From NCBI RefSeq assembly GCF_026230105.1, contig NC_079477.1:6143001-6207000 (forward strand): 64,000 nt of DNA. The letters are read 5' to 3'. The translations under genes and the position numbers were made by a program. Below, piece after piece: positions 49,307 through 60,399 of the stretch. This stretch comes from Diorhabda sublineata (lineage: Eukaryota; Arthropoda; Insecta; Coleoptera; Chrysomelidae). Numbering within the stretch: position 1 is the stretch's first letter; every line of letters begins with the position of its first letter. Below the pieces are notes generated by a model that saw only the letters and a list, made by a program, of their open reading frames with translations, was not told the DNA's origin and searched no databases.

Positions 49307-50593
49307 GGAATATTCATTTCTATTTGTCTACTTGAGTAACAACCATCGTATTCGTCTGGATCATTCTTCTTATGTTTTCTTTTAATTTCATATTTTTATA
49401 TCTAAGTTTTTCACCTCTTCTTCTCAGATTTAGTTTTGCACCTCCGCCATCACTTCAAGATCTAGAATTTGCGGTAATTTTCAAACTGTTTCAATAACAT
49501 CCTATAAGTTGATAATGATCAAACTCATCGGATATGTGTGTCATCTATCTAGTCGTAGTGCGTAATCTATTTCAACTTATACTGAATCGTATACACAAAA
49601 AATCTGTTCTATTTGATTGTACCCTAATTTTTAAAATGAATAGAGTCAAAATTGAGCTAAATTGGGTCCAATTTATCCACGGTTCTTAACAAAGTACCTT
49701 CTTGATTTGTAAAACTTAGATACTGTATAAAAAAGGAATCAAAGAGATTTAGAACATTGACCGGTAATTTAGAAAATAAATTGGGAAGCTAAGAAATTTG
49801 ATTACAAAAAATATGAAAATAAATGGAATTGGATGAGATTATGACTTACTCTAAAAAACTATGATAGAAACTTTACTACGGGTTTTCATCGAGCAAACGA
49901 CTTTACTTTGAGGTCAATAGTATGGTATTTTAGTATATTTTTGAATAATGATTAGAATTGCAGAATAAATTTCTACAATGTGTGTTTGTTTGTTATTACC
50001 TACTTTATTACTTAATGCGATGCATTTGAATTTCGTAATAATTTTTTTAGTTTCTTAATGGAGTGAATCCTTTTAATTTCGCTTTTCAGGCATGTTTTTT
50101 TCCTCACTTTGATGAACTTGTTGTAGAATAGAGTAGATTGCGCTCAATATAAATTTAAAATAATCATTCCGCTCCACCTTTAATTCATTAAGAAAATGTA
50201 ACGCGCTTTTCTGGTTTCTGTATCAAAAACTGCATGCATCGAGTAATATTGATCGAGTTTCTGATATTGTAAATAAAATTTTACGATTTGTTTTACTCGG
50301 TTTCGAGACCCCTATAGTTGTGCCTCGTAACTTGGATGTAATGTAAACTCTTTTACAACTAAAACTAATCGAATAGGTAAATACAATGAAGAAGAATCCA
50401 TCCCATTTAAAACATTTTTTGATTACGACGCCTTTCTGAAGCATTGTCTTCATACATAGTGTGTGATATCATTTGTGTTAATTGTGCAAGTGCTAGTGAA
50501 CTTCGAAGATGCATTCATATCACAATATTTAGAAAATTGAATTTAAAATGTAGTAGTAGTCAAAATTTACTTTTCTCCCTATTTTATACATAC
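49307..50593 (-). other. Intron of the minus-strand gene
   Basis: AT-rich sequence between the mariner and exon 1. The donor GTATGT for this intron starts at 50593. Minus-strand frames at 50223-50453 show no motif. Confidence 0.5.
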
Positions 50594-50852
50594 CACCTTT
50601 CTCGCTCATAGCATTACTGCTAGCTCTCAGTGATCTCGACAAATTTGGACTTGTCTGAAGGTAATCATCAGAGCTAACGAAAAGTTGTTGATCTGTCGTC
50701 GTGCACCTCACTAAATCTGGTAAACTTTTTAATATTTCGTTTAAGTTAGTAAGACTCGAACCGCGACGCATTTCAGTCGATGTTTCTTGCTGATTTTTTT
50801 TCGAGTTCTTCTTTTTCATACGAGAAAATCGCGGAAAATGTTTAGGATCCAT
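50594..50852 (-). CDS. Unrecognised host gene, first coding exon
   Basis: A 259-base exon on the minus strand from an ATG at 50852 to a strong donor (GGTG then GTATGT). The ATG at 50852 is preferred over one at 50864 because its context, AAAATGG, is close to the optimum. The 86 codons start MDPKHFPRFSRMKKKNSKKN, a basic stretch, then RRGSSLTNLNEILKSLPDL and a Ser-rich part, TSPNLSRSLRASSNAMSEKG. RRGSS and the SLRASS-like words resemble basophilic kinase sites. Together with exon 2 this makes 173 codons in frame, and the matched phases argue strongly that both belong to one gene. I do not recognise the product. Confidence 0.7.
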
Positions 50853-51952
50853 TTTAAATATCATAAACTTATATCACTGGATGGTCAATTCACAACACTA
50901 ATTTAGATCCATTGCAATAATCATGTTTTAAACTCAAAATTTTATCTTCTTTTTTCAGTTATATCTATTAATTTTTTTTTTAATTAATTTGAAAATATGA
51001 ATAAATGTTCGATAAAATATTTTATTTTCAATTCTCTCACACACTTAACACTCAAACAATCATTCACATTCTAAAAGAAAATGTAATGTCGAAACTTTTA
51101 CAGAATGTTTATTTTTGGGTTCACTGAAACAAGAATTGCATGAAATTTTTATATTCGGTATTAGAATGGTTATTATAAAGTGCAAGATAAACCACTTATT
51201 TGAATTATTACTATTTGCAAACAGGATTTAACACTATGTAGAACAAATATGCCAATATGGAACTCATATGATTAAAAATTGTGGCAACCAAATATTTTAA
51301 TATAATGGAAACAAATTTTAGGAAGAAATAATTTTATTGATTGTTAACAACCATCCTAGTATAAGATTACAACGAATACAACTAAAATAAATATCTAGCG
51401 TGGTTAAAAGGACTCAATCAATGAAGTAGAATGGAGCTTGATTGGTGATAGGTATAAATAAAAGAAATAAAAATGTTCACATAATACGAAAATGGAAATA
51501 ATAAATAAATAAATAATTTTTCATAGTTTTAAATATGATTATCTTCTTCAATTTCCCACTTCTTAGTGTTTGTTGATAATATATTGATTTTGATGCATTC
51601 CTACTTGAAATTTGATTTTAAAACACATAAAATAAGTGAGATTTTGATCTATTTCGTTCTTTATTAGAAAAAAATTCGAAATAAACAATTTGTATGATAT
51701 TAATCACCTATAACATAAATTTCAAAGTAAAAACCTGTTTTAATCACACGTAATGAATTTAAACCAATCAATGGCTAGTCCTTTTCACCCTAACGATAAC
51801 AAATAGTTAAAGCTAGCATTTCATTTAGAGAAGCTTTTAATTTTATTGTAAGATTTAAAAAGAATAAAATCATTTTCAACGAAATACATATTATCAACTC
51901 AACAAACGAAACAAAATTGAAACATTCTTTAAATTCCATAAATAAGTATTAG
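50853..51952. other. Upstream side of the host gene: 5' UTR or intron
   Basis: AT-rich. A possible acceptor, CCATCCAG, lies about 30 bases before the start codon on the minus strand, so the 5' UTR may be spliced from an exon further right. No other feature is seen. Confidence 0.4.
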
Positions 51953-52300
51953 GATGGTCCCAGTACCTGGCTTGACCAAGAGAAAGTACACAATCCATAC
52001 AAGATATGTTTCAAGTTTGAAGACGCTACGTTATTAAGTATTTGTTTGGCAGCCATCAATAGGGTTTTCATTGAATTTGTAAATATGGAAACAATTGAAA
52101 ATATTATACAATACCTTAATTTGAAAACTCTTAGCCCAACCAATATAAAAACTGAACTAGATTCTACTATAGGTGAGATTGCTTCTTCGTTATTAACAGT
52201 GAAATATGGGATAACAGCTCCGAGGCCCCAAGACATTACAACTGTTCAGACAATGCATTGTTACGGCATTCACGTCACGGCATTAGGTGTCACAACATAA
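51953..52300 (+). CDS. Unrecognised 115-codon open frame
   Basis: An uninterrupted plus frame starts right after a TAG (also an AG acceptor-like site) and runs to TAA at 52298-52300. It reads DGPSTWLDQEKVHNPYKICF, a mixed helix-like middle with AAINRVFIEFVNMETIENII, then KYGITAPRPQDITTV. The composition is protein-like, but no family is recognised. It could be an exon of a host gene or part of an old transposon; a short inverted repeat closes its right end (52244-52317). The overlapping minus-strand frame is probably its shadow. Confidence 0.3.
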   Translation, partial: DGPSTWLDQEKVHNPYKICFKFEDATLLSICLAAINRVFIEFVNMETIENIIQYLNLKTLSPTNIKTELDSTIGEIASSLLTVKYGITAPRPQDITTVQTMHCYGIHVTALGVTT

Positions 52301-52317
52301 AATGTCATTGTCTGAAC
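52244..52317. repeat. 12-bp inverted repeat, 50-bp loop
   Basis: GTTCAGACAATG at 52244-52255 is matched exactly by CATTGTCTGAAC at 52306-52317. The loop holds two GGCATT words and two CACGTCACGG/GGTGTCAC-like words. It may be a terminal inverted repeat of a tiny element or a fold-back. Confidence 0.75.
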
Positions 52318-53130
52318 GAGCCTATAAATTTTTAAATACTTAGGTACCATGGTACCCAAATTGAATGAAAATAGTTCCCCAAACTAATATAATACCAACT
52401 TCCAAAGAAAAATAGACACAAGAAATGAAACTGAGGTAATATAGACAGGTCCAAAAGGTTTGATCGGGTGAATTGAATGTATATTAACAAGCTGTAATTC
52501 GGAGCGAACCTTAAAGATTAGTTGGATATAAAAAAATGAATACTGGAACATTCCATAAAATGTACAAATGAAATTATCCAGTACAATTATAGAGAATTTT
52601 CGAACATATCAATTGAACATATTAAATATAGGTAATTAAAAGAACTATTTAAATTATTTGTAACAGTTGTAACTTCCAAATAAGTACAAACCCGTTCCAA
52701 CTTTCTCCATTTTCTTAGCAGAACTTTACGCATTATACGTGGCAATATCGTATATGTAGACCTCAAATTGTCTATAATTTATTATCCTTCTCGATTCTCA
52801 CAGCTCAACAAACACATGAAACCAAATATTTACTAGTATTCCGTTGATAGAGGAAACGTAGGGGTGAGTATATAAGAACAAAGAGCGCTGAATATTGTGT
52901 TCATATGGATTGCCTCACACGTTAAAATACGGTGCTATGAAGAAGTCGAAAAAGGAATCAAATATGCTCCGTTTACTTCGATATCAAATAAAAATTGGTG
53001 GAAAGGAACAGAAAAATACAATTTTAGGTAATATATATGAGCTTTCTATGGTATTTTAACTTTTATTCAGATTTTTGTTTATTTGATCTAATTTCTACAT
53101 TCGTACAGCAGAAATAATTTTGTAACTTGA
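52318..53130. other. AT-rich spacer
   Basis: Nothing recognised. Confidence 0.5.
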
Positions 53131-53460
53131 TATACGAGGTGTCTCTACAATGTTCTATTACTGTTTGTATCAGGAGCAGCACTGCAATCGCAGTTCCCAG
53201 CATACTCGGCAGTTACTCTGATTTGCGCAGAAGAAAAGTATACTAATTTTAGATCGCTGCCACCAACGTGTTTTTTTTTTGGTGCTTTAATTACATTACA
53301 TACTCCGCCGTTTGTGAAATCAGATCTGTAATTTGTTTTTTGAATGAGAAAATTAAACTTATGGGTAAATCTGCGAAGTTTACGGACAAAAGTGTACAAT
53401 CAAGAAAAATGTGGAATATTCACACAAGAAGCTGAAATCACGCATGTGTTTATCGCTTTC
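53131..53460. mobile_element. Possible mariner/Tc1-type element end
   Basis: TATACGAGGTGTCTCTACAA at 53131 has the look of a mariner 5' terminal inverted repeat behind a TA. The following 300 bases have higher GC than the flanks. No transposase wording was found and no matching right end could be placed, so this is tentative. Confidence 0.3.
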
Positions 53461-53939
53461 CAGTGTGTTATGTATAATACCTTTTCCACTATACCAACAA
53501 TGCAATAAAATTTTATTTACATATTTCCAATTAACAATAATTTATTATATGTTATTCGTTTACCTATCGTGATTCTTTTTATTTGTAATGGTTAAAAAAT
53601 AATTAATCATCATCTAAAGTGATATCGTCGATATCCACATTTGAATAGAATATATAGCCCTTCAAAACTCGAGTATAATTCACTAGGTATCTATTAATAT
53701 TAGGTATTTATCAACTTATTGCAGTTTTGGAATTGCAAAACAAAACAAACAAATATGCTAGACAATTTAATTTTTAGAATTTTCTATTGCGACGCGAGGC
53801 AGCCTCCAATAGGTCTGAAATCGTCGTGTTTAAATTTTTATATGATTTAGCACGCCGTAAAACAAATTATGCAATATGCACGTCTCTAGCACTCATATTA
53901 AAGCTGTTATAAATTTCCAAAAGTATATTATTTCCACTC
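53461..53939. other. AT-rich spacer
   Basis: Nothing recognised. Confidence 0.5.
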
Positions 53940-54070
53940 CTGTTCTCATTTCTTCTTGAAATGCGCCAATCGCTTGCTTACGTCACCAGCGCTGATCGAG
54001 CTTCGCCCGACAAGGTACAGCAGCATCCACGCCACGTTATTCTGTTTTACTATCCGATCGCGTCGTATTA
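53940..54070 (-). promoter_or_regulatory. CpG-richer patch, possible promoter or 5' UTR exon
   Basis: This 130-base stretch has many CpGs in otherwise AT-rich DNA. On the minus strand it contains GGTGACGTAAGCAA, which is both a CRE-like TGACGTAA and a good splice donor, GAC then GTAAGC. It lies 3.1 kb upstream of the first coding exon of the minus-strand gene, so it could be that gene's promoter with a non-coding first exon. Plus-strand translation also stays open for 97 codons without a motif. The role is inferred from composition only. Confidence 0.3.
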
Positions 54071-55574
54071 GTTATATTCTTTGTAAGGATGTCGAAGCCT
54101 GGATTGACAATTGGTTCTTTATAAATATTAAATTTTACATACACATTAAGAGGTTCCGCGCACATAAAATCTTATTTTTGCTTTCGAATATGTCATCCTA
54201 TGTATCTGTCTATTCATCTGGTTCATCCAGCGAATTTCAACTGTCATAAAATCGTTAATTGTGGTAAAATAAGTAGCCATTGCAAGTGAATCTATTTGGG
54301 GCAAGTTGTCTGAAAACCTAAGGAAGAAAACTCCATTTTTATTAAAAAATCAACTCCTTGCCATCAAAATAGCGACAAGTCTCTGTAGCCAGTAGCATTT
54401 TGGCCGGTCGTTCTCCTACACAATCGGCACTACCTATTTGAAACGGATCTCGAACGGTGTAAGATATATCCAGACTTCTAAACTTTGTAAGTTTGAAATA
54501 AATGGAATAGCTGTATGTTCTGAACCGTCAACTTTCGTAGATAGTAGATTGAATGGATAGATTATTTTCTTATAGGATCGGAGGAAAAAATATTATGTGT
54601 ACGAGATAAAACACTCTTTATAATTTGCTACAATTTTTCACATAATTCTTTTTGTGTAAATCTTATTAAGATATTCTCAACATTACTTCAATAACTCTAC
54701 TAGAAACAATTTCTCAATTAAACCAATCTATAAGTGCTACTATGTAATAGATTGTAGTTTTCAAATGTTTTAATTTGTTTTCTATAAAAGACTTTCCAGA
54801 AATAGTGGGAATGTGGTTAGCAGCTACTTCGGCGTGCATGTGAGGGTCACTATTTCTCATCAATTCTGAGTTTTCCTATTTTCTGAGGCTTCTTTAGACA
54901 CGTTTCTACGTTCTTTTGTTAGAAAACTAATTGCTGGTTCCCGACGGACAGACGAGGAAGAGGAGGAGTTTTTACCAGAAGCGTAGACAAGCAATTTACT
55001 AACTTTTCGATAAAGATATATATCTTTGCGTCCCTTCAAATATAACTACAAAATGGGATTAAGTTTACAGTATATCTGCTAGAGAAGATAACTTTGTAAA
55101 TCTTTTTAATGATTGAGCTCATTATATAGGTTGTAATCACTGCAATAGACTAACAAACTCTCAATATTAAGATAAGTATTAAGTACGATGTTATTCAATA
55201 TTTAAAGATTAAATAATATTAGAGACTATCAAAACTATACATTAGATATCCGTTGCTTATTACATCAGTTGATTAAACAACAAAAGCTCTCGAGACATGA
55301 AAAGCTTTTTCATAAGGTGTAAAATGAAATATGAATATTGAGAAAAGCGTAATAGATATAGATGCAAGTCAAAAAGACTTTTCGCATAAAGTGGTTCGAA
55401 GGAATTAATTTATTGACAGAATAAACATGGAACAATAACAAAGAAACAAATTTGTGAAGTAAAAATAAAAATGGATAATAAAATAACACTATAAGCAATG
55501 AATTAAGTTTTATTTTATGTTATTATTGTTTGTCGTAAAATATTTTTTTCGTGGTCAAAACGTGGTAGTGAAAT
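54071..55574. other. AT-rich spacer
   Basis: No supported gene. Around 54340-54480 and 54930-54985 composition is more mixed, the latter with a GAGGAAGAGGAGG tract, but nothing is recognisable. Confidence 0.45.
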
Positions 55575-55710
55575 TTAACAGAAAAGTATCTAAGTAAAAT
55601 TCATCCTAAGCATATGATATATGTCAAATGTAAAAGGCTTGATATCAAGCCTCAAAAGCAGGTTTTTGTGAGAAAATATTCAATTTTATTTTTACGTGGA
55701 AAGTAAAATG
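55575..55710 (+). repeat. Dispersed repeat, copy 2
   Basis: This matches 39140-39290 in the same orientation with substitutions and small indels; shared words are listed there. It has no coding potential. Confidence 0.6.
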
Positions 55711-55887
55711 GAATATAAATATCCATTTTAAACAAGTGTTTTAAGTTTGGGATTCACTCAGAAACAAACAACGATGCAATTTATCTGTTTCTTTCTTGAA
55801 ATTTTCATTTTTTTCCATTATATTATGTCTAATTATAACACTGGGGATGAATTTGCAACTAATATGTGATAGATTAATTTCTTAATG

Positions 55888-55888
<1 letters not shown>

Positions 55889-55970
<82 letters not shown>
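55889..55970. repeat. (CA)41 microsatellite
   Basis: Forty-one uninterrupted CA units, followed by an imperfect AACACAAA. The lack of interruptions suggests a young, length-variable tract. The 68-residue minus-strand frame of alternating Cys and Val across it is an artefact of the repeat. Confidence 0.98.
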
Positions 55971-55976
<6 letters not shown>

Positions 55977-56162
55977 AATGTCAATATTTCTCGTCAAAGA
56001 AGTTTTGAGTATTAGAAAATGGAACGGAATATAATCCAATTATTGATGTGATGATAATTGTATTGTCTTATTGTTTTATTTTTTCATTGAATGCCTATCC
56101 AAATTATGTCTAAATAAATAGGTTTTTGATGGTTATTACATATACTGTTTTCTCCATGATTT

Positions 56163-57095
56163 TCTATCTATTTTTTGATCTTCTTTTTATCCCCTTTGTC
56201 TCAGTAGCTTCATCCACAACTTTCTTGGTGTTACTATATAATTTTCTCCTGCTATTTTGATTTGAACGTTGTTTTTGGCATTTTATGTGTCGGTAGCATC
56301 TTAATTGTGCTCCATATATCTTATCTTTAACTGGTTCAATCTTTAGTATTTCTTTATATGTTCCATTTGTCTTTCTATCTTTTATTTTTTTATTTCCTAT
56401 TTTCCTGAGGAATCTCATTTCCGTTGCATTTATATGGGTTATTTGATTTTTATTCAATGCTGTACGGCATAAGCGACCTCAATACTTCTCACTTTGATGT
56501 GTTTTAGTGCCCCTTTTCCCTAAAGAATGATACTTCGGATTAAATAAATCACCAGCTTTTCCCAGCTTTCCATCTATTTCCTCTCAAGTAGGTCATTACT
56601 TTCTATTATTGTTCCTAAATTTTGTAGCTTCCTACTTGTTCATTTAGTTTTCGAGTGTTTCAATATTACGAACCTGATTTCTTTTACCATTATTTTACCA
56701 AAAGCTTTATTGCAGTTAGTTCCACATTCGTTTTATTCACGTTTCTACATTCAATACTCCCAGATTATGTAGTAGATCAGTTTTATATGTGTTGATTCTA
56801 TCCTTCAAGCCTATTTATTGAATATTTTCTTCTAATTCTTTGCTATTTTTATTGTTTAGTACATATCCTTGTTTATCACCTATTTTTGAGGTAATTTCAT
56901 TATACTCTTCGTCGTTCTACATTTCAATCATTTTTGTATATTACTGTTATTATTGCTATCGTCTCCAGATCTATTTCACGGTTTTTGAAAATTTTAAATA
57001 TATCCTTCCTCTTTATTTGCTTAAAGTCATTATGAGTCCTCTAAGAAGATTTCTATCTTATTTATTATCCTTTCCTCCTTTATTGTAGTCATTAT
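56163..57095 (-). pseudogene. RTE-like LINE, C-terminal part (minus)
   Basis: Read on the minus strand, the older upstream part carries EEIDGKLGKAGDLFNPKYHS and LGKRGTKTHQSE. It then continues ALNKNQITHINATEMRFLRK, IGNKKIKDRKTNG, YKEILKIEPVKDKIYGAQLR and CYRHIKCQ. Intact insect LINEs of this type read EI...L.KAG.LF........GKKEIPK, then INA.EMRFLRK..G.TRRDKIRN and ..LKLEPV.DKIE..QL.WYGH..RM. Thus the finger-distal and tail parts survive but the catalytic palm does not. The T-rich plus-strand frames across it are shadows. Stops are common upstream, while the last 97 codons are open. Confidence 0.7.
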
Positions 57096-57703
57096 TTTAG
57101 CTTCTATGCTGTAATCAAAAAATATGTGCAAGTAACCATTATAATTATGTTTTTTCATATAATTTAAAAATAAAATGTGCATATAAAGTTTTAATGCTTT
57201 ACGTATCAAAGCTCAAAAGCCAACGCGTCGAGCATTACTGCAGTTACATATTAAAATGGGAACTCATGCATGGGTGCGAAGGTTTGAAAATTGAATTTAA
57301 CGAAAAATTAGGAGATATTAGCATTTTCCGTGAAATTGCGCTATGATATGTAACTGCACCAACACCAACTGTTTAAATTTAGAATTAATTCAATGTAAAA
57401 GATAGGGTTTTCACTGAAACTCTTTTCATTCTGCAACTTGTGCGAAAATTGTATATTTTCTATTTATATGATCACGTTCTACTTTCAATTTAGCTTGACA
57501 TGATAATTTCAAGAATACAATTTATACATAGCCTAAAGTTTTTATTCTAAATTTAAATATTGTTTTCTACTCACAAACATTTTGAGCGACAAAAAGAGCA
57601 GAAAAGTTCATTATCTATTATTTCATTATTATTATTATTCAGTTTTAGACGTAATACAATAAAATAGGATGCTTATCAATCACTAAATTCACCAGGTGTT
57701 ATA
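57096..57703. other. AT-rich spacer
   Basis: Nothing recognised up to the mariner's left end. The TA at 57702-57703 is its probable target duplication. Confidence 0.5.
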
Positions 57704-58905
57704 TGAGGTTGACAACTAAGTACTTTCGCTTTTTACTGAGAGCCTTGTCCTATTTTTTGAATAACTTATGTTAGTGCTATACTTTGCCGTTTGTCACCTG
57801 GTACTGTTCAGATTATCGCAACTTTAGCTGTGGGTTAATTTAAAATAGAGTGCAGAAACGAACATTTTCGGTATATTTTACTTTTCTATTTCCGTGAAGG
57901 AAAGAACGCTACCGAGGTTCACAAAGAAATATGTCAAGTTTATTGTGCTAATTGCACGTGTCAGAATTGGTATAAAAAATGCTGCTTTAGAGATTTTTCC
58001 CTCAAAGGTGAACAACGTTCTGGTCGGCCTGAACTGAACTGAAGTTAAGACAAAATCAAAGTCATAATTGAAGAAAATCGTTATATAACTGTTCTAGATG
58101 CTGCGAAGTGGCTACATGTATCGCACACGACAATTGAAAACCATTTAAAATGTCTTGGACTAATTAAGAAGCTTGATATTTGGGTAACACATGAATTGAA
58201 AGGAATTCATTTAACACAATGAATCAAAATTTGAGATATGCACCTTAAACGGAATGAAACAGCCACTTTCTTGAAGAGAATCTTCACTGGTGATAAAAAT
58301 GGGTCCTGTACAGTATCATAATTCGAAAACGATCATGAAGCAAACTCGATGAATAAGCACAAACCACATTGAAAGCTGAAAAACAACAAAATAAGCTCAT
58401 GCTGTGAGTTTGATGGGATTACAAAGCGGTTGTATTTTTTGAGCTGCTTCCAAGGAACCAATTCTAATGTTCACTGTCAACAATTAATGAAACTGGATGA
58501 AGCAATCAAAGAAAGACGAAAAAAGGTTTAGTGCCCCATCATGATAATGCAAGACCTCACACATCTTTGGCAACTCGTAGGAAACTATGGGAGCTTGGCT
58601 GGGAAGTGATGCCACATCCCCCATACAGCCCTGATCTGGCACCACCTGATTACTATATATTATAAGTTTGTAGAATTCCTTGGATGTTCAAACTTTCACA
58701 AATCAATCAATCGCACCTGGTTCAGCTTTTTGTTGATAAGGAGCAGAAATTTTATGAACGCGGAATCATAAAGCTGAAAGAAAGATGGCAAAAGGTCATT
58801 GAGAAAAATGGAAAATATATAATTGATTAAAAACTATTCTTCGTTATTTTTTCTGTTTTGTTTAATACTACAAAATCGATATCACTTAGAGTTAAAGATG
58901 CCTCA
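57704..58905 (+). mobile_element. Near full-length degenerate mariner element
   Basis: An element of about 1.2 kb, the usual mariner size. The left end, TGAGGTTGACAACTAAGTAC after TA, pairs with a degenerate right end near 58871-58905 (AAATCGAT..CACTTAGAGTT...CCTCA). Its transposase occupies about 57850-58830. Confidence 0.75.
57850..58830 (+). pseudogene. mariner transposase, broken, DD34D spacing kept
   Basis: Plus-strand blocks in order: GKNATEVHKEICQVYCANCT-like HTH wording, GEQRSGRPE, VLDAAKWLHVSHTTIENHLK, LGLIKKLDIWVTHEL, NETATFLKRIFTGDKNGS (first Asp), QQLMKLDEAIKERRKK, VPHHDNARPHTSL (second Asp), HPPYSPDLAPPDYYIL (third Asp), and YERGIIKLKERWQKVIEKNG to a TAA at 58828-58830. Exactly 34 residues separate the second and third Asp, the DD34D signature of mariner. 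All three Asp survive but several frameshifts and stops separate them, so no enzyme can be made. The Glu after the first Asp reads Lys. Confidence 0.9.
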
Positions 58906-59159
58906 AATAACACACAGCTTATTTTTTATCACCAAAATGTTTTATAAATAACATGTAATTGCTGTGTGAAGAATGTTTGAAACAAGTACCGTTTTTTGCA
59001 TTGTGTATTCACAGTAACTGCTTTCTGTTTAAGGGATCTATAAGAAGAGATATATTCGCACCTACAACTATTTTTATAATCAAAATATTCTATGGGAATA
59101 GATGAAATAACGTAACTAACGTAGTTAGTAGTTTGTTAATATAACTTTTAAACTTTATT
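58906..59159. other. AT-rich spacer
   Basis: Nothing recognised. Confidence 0.5.
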
Positions 59160-59480
59160 ATATTTGCCTTTCTTGATTTCAATCCATGTTTTCCTTGGTG
59201 TTTTCCTATTTTGGATTCGAATGTTCTTTTTGGTATTCTGTTTTCGGACATATGTCCAAACTATCTCAATTTTGTTCCATATAACTATTTCTAATTGGTT
59301 TTATTGTTAGTTTTTCTAGTTTTCATTCCATTTTTTTTTGTCCTTGAGAATTTCATTTCCATAGCGTTCATACGATCTACTTGATTTTAATTATATGTAC
59401 ATGTCTAACAGCTGAGCAGTGGCCTCATTACTTCTTTCAAGACTTTAGAGAAGGAAAAGTTCAATTCATATCAATCTATT
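59160..59480 (-). pseudogene. RTE-like LINE tail fragment (minus)
   Basis: The minus strand reads MNAMEMKFSRTK, then TKLR, a stop, FGHMSENRIPKRTFESK and HQGKHGLKSRKA. This matches the tail of the LINE type at 56163-57095 (INA.EM.FLR..., ..QLRWFGHV.RM...RIPK....K..G.R..GRP...W). It is a separate, more decayed copy. Confidence 0.55.
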
Positions 59481-59499
59481 AAAATATTTGTTTTGGTGT

Positions 59500-59545
59500 T
59501 TTAGCAGCTGAGTCTCTCTTTCTCTCTCTGTCTCTCTTGTTTCAC
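59500..59545 (+). repeat. CT-rich tract
   Basis: An imperfect TCTCTC run (59511-59540) with T interruptions. Simple-sequence DNA with no further meaning seen. Confidence 0.7.
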
Positions 59546-59655
59546 AGTGTATTCATTTGCCAATTTCAATAATAATATCTCTCAATGCATAACCGTTGAA
59601 TTTTACTCCTTACACTTTAAAAAATATATAATAGAAATTATTATTGTCATTTCTT

Positions 59656-60380
59656 CAGACAGAAGTTTTAGGTGAAGGCTGCAAACGATATATCGGATGT
59701 CCGAGAGCAACAGGTAGGAATACCGGAATGAGCGGTGTGTTGTATAACATATACACAGCGGACATTCTAAAAACGAGGAACACCATGACAGCGCTATGCA
59801 GTCGATACCGCAATAGCAACGAGGTGCGTGAAGGTGAAAAACATCGCCAAAAGACTCCAAAACGCTGCAAACAAGGCGTCCTGCACAAGAAAAGAAGGAG
59901 CCACATCCTGCAGTGGATAAAAAGGCCTAATACCTGGAGTAAAGTTTGACAAATCTCACTTTCAACGAACATGTTGAAAATACTGTCGACAAAGCAGAAC
60001 AAGCAAGAGAAAGACTATGCGGATTAATCGGTCGAAACAGCAGAAGACGAAAACAAAACCCAGATTTATGAGAAGTATAAATAATATCGATTATGACTTT
60101 AGCCTCGTTTTCACGGGGTCACACATGCAATCGAACAGAACAAAACTACAGACTCAACAAAACATAACGCTGAGACAAGCACTGAATGTCTACTGGATAA
60201 CAAGAAGCGAGGAACTGTACGGAAAAACAGGACCGTAAAAATATTGAAATTAAGGACGATAAGGCAGAAAAGCAGAAATACGGGAAGCCGTAAAGATAAG
60301 TTGATTGAAGGCGAAGGACAACTCGGATTAGATCTTGTCTTGTCGAAGAAGGTGGAACAGGGTTTACCTAAGGCAGCGAA
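59656..60380 (+). pseudogene. Jockey-like LINE reverse transcriptase fragment
   Basis: From 59656 the plus strand gives MSGVLYNIYTADILKTRNTM, the motif B to C stretch typical of Jockey-clade elements. The catalytic box at 59795-59806 reads YAVD where the family has YADD, followed by TAIATRCVKVKNIAKRLQNA. In other frames come LTFNEHVENTVDKAEQARER with LCGLIGRNS, then CNRTKLQTQQNITLRQALNV and RSEELYGKTG. The block order is right, but frameshifts, deletions and the mutated Asp show it is dead. It is richer in GC than most of the window, so it is probably a different and perhaps younger insertion than its neighbours. Confidence 0.85.
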
Positions 60381-60381
60381 A

Positions 60382-60399
60382 ACACACACACACACACAT
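60382..60399. repeat. (AC)9 microsatellite
   Basis: Nine AC units at the probable end of the Jockey-like fragment. Confidence 0.9.

Noticed and set aside
52046..52236. Minus-strand frame of 95 residues over the same segment as the plus-strand ORF
   Set aside because: It overlaps the longer stop-free plus frame and shows less protein-like composition.
54930..54985. Acidic EEEEE-coding tract as a possible exon
   Set aside because: Only about 20 codons are open, with no splice signals or conserved motif; probably a simple purine tract.
55833..56039. 68-residue Cys-Val repeat protein on the minus strand
   Set aside because: It is only the translation of the (CA)n microsatellite.
56840..57088. 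82-residue hydrophobic plus-strand frame
   Set aside because: Shadow of the minus-strand RTE-like LINE remnant.
59603..60002. Minus-strand open frames of 85 and 115 residues
   Set aside because: They lie opposite the Jockey-like RT whose plus-strand reading has recognisable motifs.
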